Shown: piece by piece, positions 8,072-16,475 of the stretch
How positions within the stretch are numbered: the stretch's first letter is position 1
Layout of the letters: each line of letters starts with the position of its first letter
Assembly: GCA_905233345.1 (NCBI GenBank)
Contig: CAJODQ010000013.1
Span: forward strand, 1 to 64,000
Source of the DNA: an uncultured Bacteroidales bacterium
GTDB taxonomy: Bacteria > Bacteroidota > Bacteroidia > Bacteroidales > UBA932
DNA: 64,000 bases
Direction of reading: 5' to 3'
The notes under the pieces: model-generated
What the model was told of the DNA's origin: nothing
Databases searched by the model: none
Seen by the model: the letters and a program-made list of their open reading frames with translations, nothing else
Program-made: the position numbers and the translations under genes

Positions 8072-9130
8072 TTACCCGTAATATTCCTTGTACCACTCCG
8101 CAAACTTCCTGAGCCCTTCGCGGAGCGGGGTGCGGGGCGTGAAGCCAAAGTCGCGCTCGAGGGCGGAAGTGTCGGCATAGGTCGCCGGCACGTCGCCGGG
8201 CTGCATGGGGACGAGTTGTTTGTGGGCTTCGAAGTCGTAGTCGGGCGGGAGCACGCCGGCGCGCACGAGTTCTTCCTGGAGGATGGTGACGAAGTCGAGC
8301 AGGTTTTCGGGCTGGCCGCCGCCGATGTTGTAGATCGCGTAGGGCACCTCCTCCGCCGGGGCTTTCCACATGACGCGGACGATGCCTTCGACGATGTCGT
8401 CGATATAGGTGAAGTCGCGGCGGCAGTTGCCGTAGTTGTAGATCTGGATGGTCTGGCCCTTGAGCAGCTTGTTAGTGAACCCGAAGTAGGCCATATCCGG
8501 ACGTCCGGCGGGACCATACACGGTGAAGAAGCGCAGACCGGTGCTGGGAATGTTGTACAGCTTGCTGTAGCAATGGGCCATGAGCTCGTTACTCTTCTTG
8601 GTGGCGGCATACAGGCTGACGGGATTGTCCACCCGGTCATCCGTTGAGAACGGCACCTTCTTGTTGCCGCCATACACAGAGCTACTACTGGCGTACACCA
8701 GGTGCTGCACGGGATTGTGACGGCACGCCTCCAGGATGTTGTAGAAGCCCAGGATGTTGCTCTGGATGTAGGCGTCGGGGTTGTCGATGCTGTAGCGGAC
8801 GCCGGCCTGGGCGGCGAGGTTGACGACGATGTCGAAGTGGTATTTCTCGAACAGGCTATCTACCAGGGATTTATCGGAGATATCGCCTTGGACGAAGTCG
8901 TATTGGAGATTCCGGGTCAAGCCCGGAATGAGGGGAGAGGTCAAGCCCGGAATGAGGGCTTTGTATGCCTTGTCGAGTTCTCGTAGGCGGTATTGCTTCA
9001 AAGAAGGGTCGTAGTAGTCGTTCAGGTTGTCTACGCCCACAATCTTCCCGTCCGGCATCTCCGTCAAGAGCCGTTTCACCAAATTGGCACCGATAAACCC
9101 GGCGGAGCCGGTGATGAGGATGGTTTTCAT
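8072..9130 (-). CDS. UDP-glucuronate 4-epimerase-type NAD-dependent epimerase
   Basis: A short-chain dehydrogenase-family sugar nucleotide epimerase of 352 residues. It has the Rossmann motif GSAGFIGANL at 8-17, the catalytic Ser region ASSSSVYG, and the YAATK Y-x3-K pair. Similarity in the region GVRYSI to CapI-type enzymes suggests UDP-glucuronate to UDP-galacturonate conversion; a UDP-glucose substrate is possible. It directly follows the UDP-glucose dehydrogenase gene (0 bp gap), which would supply UDP-glucuronate. Residues of about 58-74 are an insertion encoded by two copies of a palindromic repeat and look like LIPGLT repeated twice. They lie in a surface-exposed position after the cofactor-binding region, so the enzyme may still work. 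Confidence 0.9.
   Translation of the reverse strand: MKTILITGSAGFIGANLVKRLLTEMPDGKIVGVDNLNDYYDPSLKQYRLRELDKAYKALIPGLTSPLIPGLTRNLQYDFVQGDISDKSLVDSLFEKYHFDIVVNLAAQAGVRYSIDNPDAYIQSNILGFYNILEACRHNPVQHLVYASSSSVYGGNKKVPFSTDDRVDNPVSLYAATKKSNELMAHCYSKLYNIPSTGLRFFTVYGPAGRPDMAYFGFTNKLLKGQTIQIYNYGNCRRDFTYIDDIVEGIVRVMWKAPAEEVPYAIYNIGGGQPENLLDFVTILQEELVRAGVLPPDYDFEAHKQLVPMQPGDVPATYADTSALERDFGFTPRTPLREGLRKFAEWYKEYYG
8908..8957. repeat. Palindromic repeat, one full and one partial copy, inserted in frame in a CDS
   Basis: The core is ATTCCGGG-TCAAG-CCCGGAAT at 8909-8929, with an 8-bp perfect stem and a TCAAG loop. A second partial unit (TCAAGCCCGGAATGAGG) occupies 8941-8957. Both are read through in the epimerase gene and add the peptide LIPGLT twice. 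The same stem-loop with the same loop sequence occurs at 15740-15760 and 16240-16258. Confidence 0.8.
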
Positions 9131-10423
9131 CTAGTCGCGTTTGAAAATGTCGCGGGTGTAAACCTTGTCGGCGACGTCGTCGAGGCAAGGGTCGTAGCGG
9201 TTGGCGATGATGGCGTCGGACTGGGCTTTGAAGGAGGCGAGATCGTTGACGACCATGCTGCCGAAGAAGGTGGTGCCGTCTTCGAGGGCCGGCTCGTAAA
9301 CGATGACCTTCGCGCCTTTGGCTTTGATGCGCTTCATAATGCCCTGGATGGCGCTCTGGCGGAAGTTGTCGGAATTCGACTTCATGGTGAGGCGGTACAC
9401 ACCCACCACGACCTCATGCTCCTTGGTCGTGTCGTAGGCGCTGGAAGCCGTGTAGTAACCCGCCTTTTCCAGCACGCGGTCCGCGATGTAATCCTTGCGC
9501 GTGCGGTTGCTCTCCACGATGGCCTGAATCAGGTTTTCCGGCACGTCGTTGAAGTTCGCGAGCAGTTGCTTCGTGTCTTTCGGCAGGCAGTAGCCACCGT
9601 AACCGAAGCTCGGGTTGTTGTAGTGCGCACCGATGCGCGGGTCGAGGCAGATGCCGTCGATGATGGACTGCGTGTCGAGCCCCTTCATCTCCGCGTAGGT
9701 ATCCAGCTCGTTGAAGTAGCTCACGCGCAGCGCCAGGTACGTGTTGGCGAAGAGCTTCACCGCCTCAGCCTCTTTCATGCCCATGAACAGCGTCGGGATG
9801 TCCTGCTTGATGGCACCTTCCTGCAGGAGCCGGGCAAAAGTGCGGGCGCGCTCCTCCAGGTCGTTCGTCACCACCTTCCGGATGGCGGCGTTTTCCTCCT
9901 CGTAGCCTGCCATCATCTTGGGGTAGCCCACGATAATGCGGCTGGGATACAAGTTGTCGTACAAGGCCATGCTCTCGCGCAGGAACTCCGGCGAGAAGAG
10001 CAGGTTGAACTTCTGCACGCCGCGCGCGGCGTATTTCACGTAGAGGTTGCGGGTGTAACCCACGGGGATGGTGCTTTTAATGACCATCGTGGCGTCGGGG
10101 TTCACCGCCAGCACGAGGTCGATGACTTCTTCCACGTGGGAGGTGTCGAAGAAGTTTTTCTGCGGGTCGTAGTTGGTCGGTGCGGCGATGATGACGAACT
10201 CGGCGTCTCTATACGCCTCGGTGCCGTCGAGCGTTGCCCGGAGCTGCAAAGGTTTTTCGGCCAGGTATTTTTCAATGTATTCGTCCTGGATGGGGCTCTG
10301 TCGGCGGTTGATTTTTTCAACTTTTTCGGGGATGACGTCGACGGCCACCACGTCGTTGTGCTGTGCCAGCAGCGTCGCCATGCTCATGCCGACGTAGCCC
10401 GTTCCTGCTACTGCGATTTTCAT
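9131..10423 (-). CDS. ugd: UDP-glucose 6-dehydrogenase
   Basis: The 430-residue product is an NAD-dependent UDP-sugar dehydrogenase. The N-terminal Rossmann motif is AGTGYVGMS (residues 6-14), the central domain contains SPEFLRE, and the catalytic Cys lies in [10 protein letters not shown] around residue 255. It oxidises UDP-glucose to UDP-glucuronate for capsule polysaccharide. It overlaps upxY by 4 bp upstream and abuts the epimerase downstream, so the three genes form one operon. A UDP-Man/ManNAc dehydrogenase is less likely given the epimerase neighbour. Confidence 0.92.
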   Translation of the reverse strand: MKIAVAGTGYVGMSMATLLAQHNDVVAVDVIPEKVEKINRRQSPIQDEYIEKYLAEKPLQLRATLDGTEAYRDAEFVIIAAPTNYDPQKNFFDTSHVEEVIDLVLAVNPDATMVIKSTIPVGYTRNLYVKYAARGVQKFNLLFSPEFLRESMALYDNLYPSRIIVGYPKMMAGYEEENAAIRKVVTNDLEERARTFARLLQEGAIKQDIPTLFMGMKEAEAVKLFANTYLALRVSYFNELDTYAEMKGLDTQSIIDGICLDPRIGAHYNNPSFGYGGYCLPKDTKQLLANFNDVPENLIQAIVESNRTRKDYIADRVLEKAGYYTASSAYDTTKEHEVVVGVYRLTMKSNSDNFRQSAIQGIMKRIKAKGAKVIVYEPALEDGTTFFGSMVVNDLASFKAQSDAIIANRYDPCLDDVADKVYTRDIFKRD

Positions 10424-10923
10424 GATTCTATCTTTTCCAAAAATTGAGGTTCAATGTTCGATAAGGCCACCACCGCGACACCCTTGATGGCGACGAGGAC
10501 TTTGCGGGCGTGACGGATGCGCTTCACATAGCCCTCCATGCCCTTGTAGATGCCGTCCGTCACGCAGACACGGTCGCCCGTGCAGAGCTTCTCCGTGTCG
10601 CTGCCCAGATAGATGGCATCCGGGTCGCTCTCGGCCAGCGAGGTGGCGACACGGAAATTGTCCATCTCCCGGTCGGGGATGCGGCCCGGACGGCGCCGGT
10701 CTTCCGACGCGGGGTCGGTGTAGTACAGCAGGCCGCCTTCGTGCCGGCGCTTGTAGTCCAGCAGCTCCTGCTCCGCGCAGTGCACAAAAAGCAGCGAGGC
10801 GATGAGCTTGGGCAGGTAACTGTCGTGCCCCGCCTTCCGGAAATCTTCCTGTACCTGCGGAGCCCGGTTGTAGAAAACCTTCAAGGCAAACCAATAATGT
10901 TCAGATGATGGCATAACTTTCAC
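10420..10923 (-). CDS. UpxY-family NusG-like transcription antiterminator of the capsule locus
   Basis: A 167-residue NusG paralogue. The N-terminal NGN domain starts at [12 protein letters not shown], and a C-terminal KOW motif [18 protein letters not shown] spans about residues 114-132. In Bacteroides, proteins of this type (UpxY) are encoded first in each capsule operon and let polymerase read through terminators in that operon's own leader. Here it is also first, overlaps ugd by 4 bp, and is preceded by a leader that contains a clear intrinsic terminator (10943-11040). No UpxZ-type inhibitor gene follows. Identity as a specialised NusG is firm; specificity for its own leader is inferred. 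Confidence 0.88.
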   Translation of the reverse strand: MKVMPSSEHYWFALKVFYNRAPQVQEDFRKAGHDSYLPKLIASLLFVHCAEQELLDYKRRHEGGLLYYTDPASEDRRRPGRIPDREMDNFRVATSLAESDPDAIYLGSDTEKLCTGDRVCVTDGIYKGMEGYVKRIRHARKVLVAIKGVAVVALSNIEPQFLEKIES

Positions 10924-10942
10924 TCCTCGGCCCCACGGAGCG

Positions 10943-11040
10943 AAAAAAAAGCCCTGACGCAGCGTGAAACCGGGTTATCAAGCAGCGGTTCCATGCTCTG
11001 TTCAAGTCACTTTCCCGCCACTTACGCTACCAGTCAGGGC
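10943..11040 (-). terminator. Leader intrinsic terminator in front of the UpxY gene
   Basis: On the minus strand GCCCTGAC (11040-11033) pairs with GTCAGGGC (10958-10951). The helix continues as GTAGCGT (11030-11024) with ACGCTGC (10966-10960) across a 2-nt bulge. Eight T residues follow at 10950-10943. The structure lies between the promoter and the upxY start codon 20 bp downstream, the expected place for a terminator overcome by the UpxY antiterminator or an attenuation signal. Confidence 0.75.
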
Positions 11041-11070
11041 GCAATACGCCCAAATCTAGTAACGCAATTA

Positions 11071-11102
11071 CAAATGTAGTCTTTAAAAGTGATAAATACA
11101 AA
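11071..11102 (-). promoter_or_regulatory. Promoter of the upxY-ugd-epimerase operon
   Basis: On the minus strand the -7 box is TACATTTG (11078-11071), matching TAnnTTTG, and a TTTG -33 element lies at 11102-11099 with a 20-bp spacer. This predicts a leader of about 140 nt that contains the terminator. Confidence 0.7.
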
Positions 11103-11136
11103 TAATAACGCGTGCGCGCAAGAAAAGTTTCAATTT

Positions 11137-11682
11137 TTAACGGGAGGCCACCACGGAACCTACAGCCTGCAGATTCAGGACAGGTCGTCCCTGCCTCAGT
11201 GCGCGCCCCTGCGCGTCAACGCGGACGCCGAAAGTCATGAAGGGCTGCTGCGCAAAGAAATCGGGCCGGACCCAGTCCGCATGCTTGCCTTCGTAGTCTA
11301 CATCGAGGCCGAAGACCGGTTCCCAGATGTGTACTGGATCGGCCAACAAACCGCCGCTGTAGAAGCTGCCAGTGGCCAGGATAAACTGGTCGGCAACGAA
11401 GAATTTTTCGCCACTGTTTTCGGTAAAAACGTGCAGCAATAGATCGCCTTCATTAGCACTTTTGAGCACACCTTTGATCACGCGATCGTCGAGCCAGACA
11501 CCGCCCAAGTCTTCGAAGCGATGCCGCTCGATGGCCTGCGACCATTCGGGATCGCGCAGCGGGCGCGAACTTTCTCCCGCGCTGATAATCAGACATTGTT
11601 GACCGTTTCGCTGGAGCGCAATGCCCTGCTGCAGGCCGCTGTGGCCGCCACCGATGATGAGGGTATCGAAATTCATACTCAT
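11137..11682 (-). CDS. glpB: GlpB-like anaerobic glycerol-3-phosphate dehydrogenase subunit, shortened
   Basis: A 181-residue flavoprotein that matches both ends of GlpB. The N-terminal FAD motif is LIIGGGHSGLQQG (8-20). C-terminal blocks include GGVWLDD, LATGSFYSGGL, PVFGLDV and DFFAQQP. Full-length GlpB has about 420 residues, so roughly 200 internal residues are missing. The protein also stops at GSVVASR, where the family continues into a glycine-rich FAD-binding end. It follows the NadD-GlpA fusion by 2 bp. It may be a decaying gene or a reduced subunit that only docks onto GlpA; the missing FAD-binding C-terminus favours decay. Confidence 0.7.
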   Translation of the reverse strand: MSMNFDTLIIGGGHSGLQQGIALQRNGQQCLIISAGESSRPLRDPEWSQAIERHRFEDLGGVWLDDRVIKGVLKSANEGDLLLHVFTENSGEKFFVADQFILATGSFYSGGLLADPVHIWEPVFGLDVDYEGKHADWVRPDFFAQQPFMTFGVRVDAQGRALRQGRPVLNLQAVGSVVASR

Positions 11683-11684
11683 GG

Positions 11685-13682
11685 CTACTGAGAAGCGTTT
11701 TCGGACTTATTGTACATCCATTGGGCGAGCTGCGCTTCGCGCATCGCCTCGCCCCAGGCGACGGGATAAATGCCTTTCCAGCGCTCGCCGATGAAGCTGT
11801 GGACGTCGGGATCGGGCAGCATCTGGGCGGCACGCAAAGCGCAGAGTTGGCCCTGGCAGGAACCCATGCCGACGCGGGTGCGGCGACGCAGGTCGAGCAG
11901 CGTGCGGGCACCCAGCTGATCAATGGCGTAACGGATCTCGTCTTCGCGCACGTTCTCGCACTCGCAGATCACGGCACCGCCGAAGCGTTCGGGACGCGCG
12001 ATAGCCTCGGGCAGCGGCGTCTCGGCCGTGGTGCAGGCCACTTCCCTCCCCAGCTTCCGGCACACCAGGTCGACGGTGCGCTCAGCCATGAGGCGGTAGG
12101 TCATCATTTTGCCGCCGGCGATCGTAATGAAGCCCGGCACGTCGTCCCGCGTCTCGTGGTCGAAGAGCACGAAGCTGCGGCTGATGTTGCGGCCGCCCTC
12201 TTCTGCTCCGTCGAGGGCAATGAGCGGACGGATGCCGCTATAGGCGCGCAGGATGGGCGTCTGGAGGAGTTTCGGGGCGAGCTTGGTGCCTTCAGACATC
12301 AGCAGGTCGACCTCTTCGGGCGTGGGCCGCGCGCCGGGAATCTCCTTGGGTTCGAGGCGCTGGGAAGTCGTGCCGAGGATGGTCGTCACGCCGCTGGGCA
12401 CCAGGATATCGGCATCGGACGAAGGCCGGCAGCGGTTGAGCACCAACCGGTTGACGCGTTCGCCAAACACCAGCAGCGTGCCCTTGTCGGGATACATGGT
12501 GATACGGGCGCCGGCCATGGCGGCTACTTGTCCAGCCCAAGTTCCGGCCGCATTGACCACGACGGGCGCCTCGAGGTGTTTCTCCTGCTTGCCACGCACG
12601 TCCCACACGTCGATGCCGACGATGCGGCGGCCGTCCTTGCGCAGGCCGCGGACTTCGTGATAGCTGAGGATCTCGGCGCCGCGCGCGGCAGCGTCCATCG
12701 CGTTGGCGAAAACCAGGCGGAACGGATCGACGGCGGCGTCGGGCACCAGCACGGCACCCACAAGGTCCGGGTTAACGGAAGGTTCGATCTGGCGGGCTTC
12801 CGCCGGGTCGAGGGCTTCGGCGTCGATGCCGGCGGCCCGACAGGCGGCGATAAACTGCCGCTGGTAGTCCCTGTCGTCTTCCGGCAGGGTGATGAACAGG
12901 CCGTCACAGGGGTCGATGCAGTGCGGGGCGATCTGCTTGAGGATGCGGTTCTCCCCAATGCACTCGCGGGCCGATTCCGCATCGCCCATGGCGTAGCGGG
13001 CGCCGCTGTGAAGCAGGCCGTGGTTGCGGCCGCTCGCCCCGACCGTGAGGTCGTCGCGCTCCACCAGCACGGCCTTCAGGCCGCGGAGGGCGCAGTCGCG
13101 CGCCACGCCCACCCCGGTGATGCCGCCCCCGATGATGATCACGTCGTAGTGCAGGATACGGCGGGCGCGGATCTCGGTGGAGGAAATGGCGTTCTGGGGC
13201 GCGTCGGCGAAGAGCGTGATGCCCTTCGTGCCGGGCCGGGCGTTGAGCGCGTCCACATAGGGGCGCGCATCGGTGCCAGGCCGGGGATACACCCACACTT
13301 CGAATTCGTGCAGGAGTTCGTCGGCCAGGTGCCAGTTTTCGAGTGCGGTGATATTGTCGCCGCCCATCACCAGCACGAACGTATTGTCGGGCTCAGTGCG
13401 CTGGAGATGGCGCAGGGTATCAATCGTATAGCGGGGTTCCGGGAGCTCGAATTCCACGTCGGAAACCACCACGGGCAGGCCGGTCTGCGCGACGGCGGCG
13501 CGGGCGGCTTCGAGGCGCTCGCGGGCGTTGTCGAGCAGGCCCTGCCCCTGCTTGAAGGGGCTCTGGGGCGAGACCACCAGGCGCAGTTCGTCGGCCAGGC
13601 GGTGCTCCGCCAGGTAGCGCAAAATGGCCAGGTGGCCTTCGTGGATCGGATTGAACGATCCGAAGAGCAGCGCAACTTTCAT
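11685..13682 (-). CDS. Fusion of nicotinate-nucleotide adenylyltransferase (NadD) and glycerol-3-phosphate dehydrogenase (GlpA)
   Basis: One 665-residue reading frame joins two enzymes. Residues 1-177 are NadD, which makes NaAD from NaMN and ATP: GSFNPIHEGH at 8-17 and ISSTEIR at 166-172. From residue 178 a GlpA begins, with Rossmann motif IIIGGGITG at 182-190 and an FAD-dependent oxidoreductase body. A C-terminal BFD-like [2Fe-2S] domain has a CEC motif and a later C-x4-C (SCQGQLC). The final NadD helix after STEIR is missing. The NadD half directly follows gmk, an arrangement common in Bacteroidetes, and GlpB follows GlpA. I infer a deletion that fused nadD with glpA in frame. A sequencing artefact cannot be excluded. 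GlpC is not present nearby. Confidence 0.85.
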   Translation of the reverse strand: MKVALLFGSFNPIHEGHLAILRYLAEHRLADELRLVVSPQSPFKQGQGLLDNARERLEAARAAVAQTGLPVVVSDVEFELPEPRYTIDTLRHLQRTEPDNTFVLVMGGDNITALENWHLADELLHEFEVWVYPRPGTDARPYVDALNARPGTKGITLFADAPQNAISSTEIRARRILHYDVIIIGGGITGVGVARDCALRGLKAVLVERDDLTVGASGRNHGLLHSGARYAMGDAESARECIGENRILKQIAPHCIDPCDGLFITLPEDDRDYQRQFIAACRAAGIDAEALDPAEARQIEPSVNPDLVGAVLVPDAAVDPFRLVFANAMDAAARGAEILSYHEVRGLRKDGRRIVGIDVWDVRGKQEKHLEAPVVVNAAGTWAGQVAAMAGARITMYPDKGTLLVFGERVNRLVLNRCRPSSDADILVPSGVTTILGTTSQRLEPKEIPGARPTPEEVDLLMSEGTKLAPKLLQTPILRAYSGIRPLIALDGAEEGGRNISRSFVLFDHETRDDVPGFITIAGGKMMTYRLMAERTVDLVCRKLGREVACTTAETPLPEAIARPERFGGAVICECENVREDEIRYAIDQLGARTLLDLRRRTRVGMGSCQGQLCALRAAQMLPDPDVHSFIGERWKGIYPVAWGEAMREAQLAQWMYNKSENASQ

Positions 13683-14246
13683 CTACTTCTGGAGAAATTC
13701 CCCGACCACGCGCTCGGCCTCGGCCAGACAGGTGGCCAGGTCGTCGTTGACGAGCACATAGTCGAATTTGGGCTGGTAAAGCATCTCGATGCGGGCTTTC
13801 TTCACGCGTTCGTCGATGAATTCGGGCGAATCGGTGGCACGCAGCTCGAGCCGGCGGCGCAACTCCTTGATGGAAGGCGCTTTGACAAAGACCGACAGGG
13901 CGTCGTCGCCGAAGACGCGCTTGAGGCTCACGCCGCCCTTGACGTCGACGTCGAACAGGATCACCTTGCCCTGCGCCCAGATGCGCTCCACCTCCGACTT
14001 GAGCGTGCCGTAGAACACGCCGTTGTACACTTCTTCGTATTCCACGAAGTCGCCAGCGGCGATGCGGCGACGGAATTCGTCGGACGAGATGAAGTAATAG
14101 GCCTGGCCGTCCTGCTCCGTGCCGCGCGGGGCCCGCGAGGTGGCGGACACCGAGAAGGCGAAGCAGTCGAAGTGACTGAGCAGGTGGTTGACCACCGTGG
14201 TCTTGCCCGAACCGGACGGCGCCGAGAATATCACAACTTTACCCAT
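13683..14246 (-). CDS. gmk: Guanylate kinase
   Basis: The 187-residue enzyme phosphorylates GMP to GDP. It has the P-loop SAPSGSGKTT at 8-17, the GMP-binding signature SATSRAPRG at about 34-42, YYF and EYEEVYNGVFYGT. The length is normal for the family. The next gene, nadD-glpA, starts immediately after its stop, so the two are co-transcribed. It diverges from the aldolase gene across a 105-bp region with promoters in both directions. Confidence 0.97.
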   Translation of the reverse strand: MGKVVIFSAPSGSGKTTVVNHLLSHFDCFAFSVSATSRAPRGTEQDGQAYYFISSDEFRRRIAAGDFVEYEEVYNGVFYGTLKSEVERIWAQGKVILFDVDVKGGVSLKRVFGDDALSVFVKAPSIKELRRRLELRATDSPEFIDERVKKARIEMLYQPKFDYVLVNDDLATCLAEAERVVGEFLQK

Positions 14247-14273
14247 TTATGATGATTTTCGTTTTTCCGTCCG

Positions 14274-14281
14274 CAAAAATA
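14274..14281 (-). promoter_or_regulatory. -7 box of the gmk operon promoter
   Basis: The minus-strand sequence TATTTTTG fits TAnnTTTG and lies 28 bp before the gmk start. No strong -33 TTG is visible at the right spacing. Confidence 0.5.
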
Positions 14282-14304
14282 GTCAATTCTTATTGAAATT
14301 CCAT

Positions 14305-14312
14305 TATCTTTG
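14305..14312 (+). promoter_or_regulatory. -7 box of the aldolase promoter
   Basis: TATCTTTG fits the Bacteroidetes TAnnTTTG consensus and predicts a leader of about 35 nt before the ATG at 14352. Confidence 0.6.
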
Positions 14313-14351
14313 TGGCCAGATCCCTTTGAATCTGTTTTAATTTAACACAAT

Positions 14352-15353
14352 ATGGTATCTTACAAAGAAATAGGCCTCGTCAACACCCGCGCGATGTTTG
14401 CCAAGGCCGTCAAAGGCGGTTACGCCATCCCCGCATTCAACTTCAACAATATGGAGCAGCTGCAGGCCATCATCCAGGCTTGCGCCGAGACCAAGTCACC
14501 TGTCATCCTTCAGGTTTCCAAAGGAGCCCGCAACTATGCCAACCAGACCCTCCTCCGCTACATGGCGGAAGGTGCCGTGCAGTATGCCAAGGAACTGGGT
14601 TGGAAACGTCCCCAGATTGTCCTGCACCTCGACCACGGTGACAGCTACGAACTCTGCAAGAGCTGCGTCCAGACCGGCTTCTCGTCCGTGATGATCGATG
14701 GCAGCGCCCTGCCCTACGACGAGAACGTGGCCCTCACGAAGAAGGTGGTGCGCTACGCCCACCGCTTCGGCGTGACCGTCGAGGCTGAGCTCGGCGTGCT
14801 CGCCGGCGTGGAAGACGAAGTGGCCGCCGAGGAAAGCCACTACACCAAGCCCGAAGAGGTCGTCGACTTCGTCACCAAGACGGGCTGCGACTCCCTGGCC
14901 ATCTCCATCGGTACCTCCCACGGCGCCTATAAGTTCAAACCCGAGCAGTGCACCCGCGATCCCAAGACGGGCAAGCTCGTTCCGCCGCCGTTGGCTTTCG
15001 ACGTGCTGAAGCAGATCGAGAAGAAGCTCCCTGGCTTCCCCATCGTGCTCCACGGCTCTTCCAGCGTTCCGCAGGAATATGTCGACATCATCAACACCCA
15101 CGGTGGCAAGCTCCCCGATGCAGTGGGCATTCCGGAGGAACAGCTCCGCAAGGCCGCCAAGAGCGCCGTTTGCAAGATCAACATCGACAGCGACTCCCGT
15201 CTGGCCATGACCGCTGCCGTCCGCAAGGTGTTCGTGGAAAAACCGGGTGAATTCGACCCGCGCAAATACCTGGGTCCGGCCCGCGACGAGATGGTAAAGC
15301 TCTACAAGCACAAGATCATCAACGTGCTGGGTTCCGACGGCAAAGCCAAATAA
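14352..15353 (+). CDS. fbaA: Class II fructose-bisphosphate aldolase
   Basis: A 333-residue zinc-dependent aldolase that interconverts fructose 1,6-bisphosphate with DHAP and glyceraldehyde 3-phosphate. Zinc-binding and active-site segments visible are HLDHGD (about 98-103), SIGTSHGAYKF and IVLHGSSSVP. The length and the two-part signature match the longer type of class II aldolases common in Bacteroidetes. Codon use is strongly biased, as expected for a highly expressed glycolytic gene. It is followed without spacer by an acyltransferase gene. Confidence 0.96.
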   Translation: MVSYKEIGLVNTRAMFAKAVKGGYAIPAFNFNNMEQLQAIIQACAETKSPVILQVSKGARNYANQTLLRYMAEGAVQYAKELGWKRPQIVLHLDHGDSYELCKSCVQTGFSSVMIDGSALPYDENVALTKKVVRYAHRFGVTVEAELGVLAGVEDEVAAEESHYTKPEEVVDFVTKTGCDSLAISIGTSHGAYKFKPEQCTRDPKTGKLVPPPLAFDVLKQIEKKLPGFPIVLHGSSSVPQEYVDIINTHGGKLPDAVGIPEEQLRKAAKSAVCKINIDSDSRLAMTAAVRKVFVEKPGEFDPRKYLGPARDEMVKLYKHKIINVLGSDGKAK

Positions 15354-16463
15354 TTGAAGCGTGTAGCCGCTATCGACCTTTTCCGCGCCTGGACGATGTT
15401 CACGATGATCGTCGTGAACGACTACGCCGGGATGGAAGGGTTGCCCCACTGGCTGCATCACGCAGCGACCGAAGAAGATATGCTGGGATTTTCCGATCTG
15501 GTATTCCCAGCATTTCTTTTTTGCGTGGGGCTGTCCATTCCCTTCGCCATCGGGGCGCGCCGCAGCCGGGGCGACAGTCCCTGGCAGATGCTGGGGCACA
15601 TCGCCTGGCGCACGCTCTCGCTGCTGGTCATGGGGTTGTTCGCGATGAATAGCGCCGGCGTTCCCGGCGGTCTCTCCCACCCGGTCTTTACCCTGCTCTA
15701 CATCACGGGGTTTTTCCTTGTCTGGAATGAATACCCGAGATTCCGGATCAAGTCCGGAATGACGATGAGAATTGCCGGCATTTTATTGCTGGCCGGACTG
15801 GTGGCTTACAAAACCCTGCACGGCATGCCCTTCCGGCACGGCTGGTGGGGCATCCTGGGCCTCATCGGCTGGGCCTACCTGCCCTGTGCACTGGCCTGCG
15901 TGGGCTTCAAGGGCGACTTCCGCCTGCTCACGGGCTTCTGGCTCCTGACAATGCTGCTTTGCGTGCTGATTCCGGGCACCTGGCCCGGCAGCTGGACGCA
16001 CGTGGCCATTTGCGCCACGGGCGTATTTACATCGCTGCTGCTCCAGCGCTATGGCGCGACGCCCAAGAAACTCATCGCGCCCTTCGTGGCACTGGCCCTG
16101 GCGATGTTCCTGCTCGGCCTGCTGTGCCACCGCTTCTGGATCATCTCGAAGAACCTGGCCACCCCCACCTGGGCCTGCTTCAGCCTGGCCATCTGCGTCG
16201 CATTCTTCGCGCTGCTCTACGCGCTCTCCCACCCCCTCACCCCGGGCTTGACCCGGGGCCTCCTCGCTCCCGCAGCAACAGCTACGCTTACCTGCTACAT
16301 GATGCCGGCGATCTGGTATGCCGCGCAACAGCTAATCGGCTGGCACTGGCCCGCAGCCTTGTGCTACGGCCTGCCAGGCCTGCTGAAGGCCGTGGTCTTC
16401 GCGCTCCTGATGATCGCGCTGACCGGCCTCTTCAACAAACTACACCTGAAACTCAAACTCTGA
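15354..16463 (+). CDS. HGSNAT-like (DUF5009) multi-pass membrane acyltransferase
   Basis: A 369-residue membrane protein with about 10 hydrophobic segments. The start RVAAIDLFRAWTMF and the pattern FPAFLFCVGLSIPFAI are typical of bacterial relatives of heparan-alpha-glucosaminide N-acetyltransferase, which move acetyl groups across the membrane onto sugars. The start codon is TTG at 15354, immediately after the aldolase stop; this is the only start that keeps the conserved N-terminus, so translation is probably coupled. Two palindromic repeats (15740-15760, 16240-16258) are read through and add RFRIKSGM- and TPGLTRG-type peptides in loops between membrane helices. The substrate is unknown. 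Confidence 0.85.
   Translation: MKRVAAIDLFRAWTMFTMIVVNDYAGMEGLPHWLHHAATEEDMLGFSDLVFPAFLFCVGLSIPFAIGARRSRGDSPWQMLGHIAWRTLSLLVMGLFAMNSAGVPGGLSHPVFTLLYITGFFLVWNEYPRFRIKSGMTMRIAGILLLAGLVAYKTLHGMPFRHGWWGILGLIGWAYLPCALACVGFKGDFRLLTGFWLLTMLLCVLIPGTWPGSWTHVAICATGVFTSLLLQRYGATPKKLIAPFVALALAMFLLGLLCHRFWIISKNLATPTWACFSLAICVAFFALLYALSHPLTPGLTRGLLAPAATATLTCYMMPAIWYAAQQLIGWHWPAALCYGLPGLLKAVVFALLMIALTGLFNKLHLKLKL
15740..15760. repeat. Palindromic repeat inside the acyltransferase gene, copy A
   Basis: ATTCCGGA-TCAAG-TCCGGAAT is a perfect 8-bp stem with the same TCAAG loop as the copy at 8909. It is read in frame. Confidence 0.8.
16240..16258. repeat. Palindromic repeat inside the acyltransferase gene, copy B
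   Basis: CCCCGGG-CTTGA-CCCGGGG has a 7-bp stem with the loop CTTGA, the reverse complement of the TCAAG loop, so it is the same family in the opposite orientation. It is read in frame. Confidence 0.75.
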
Positions 16464-16475
16464 TTCCCGCGGCGA

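Noticed and set aside
11721-14252. An 843-codon forward open frame
   Set aside because: It is antisense to gmk, nadD-glpA and glpB, which have complete motifs; the forward translation is low-complexity and shows no family pattern.
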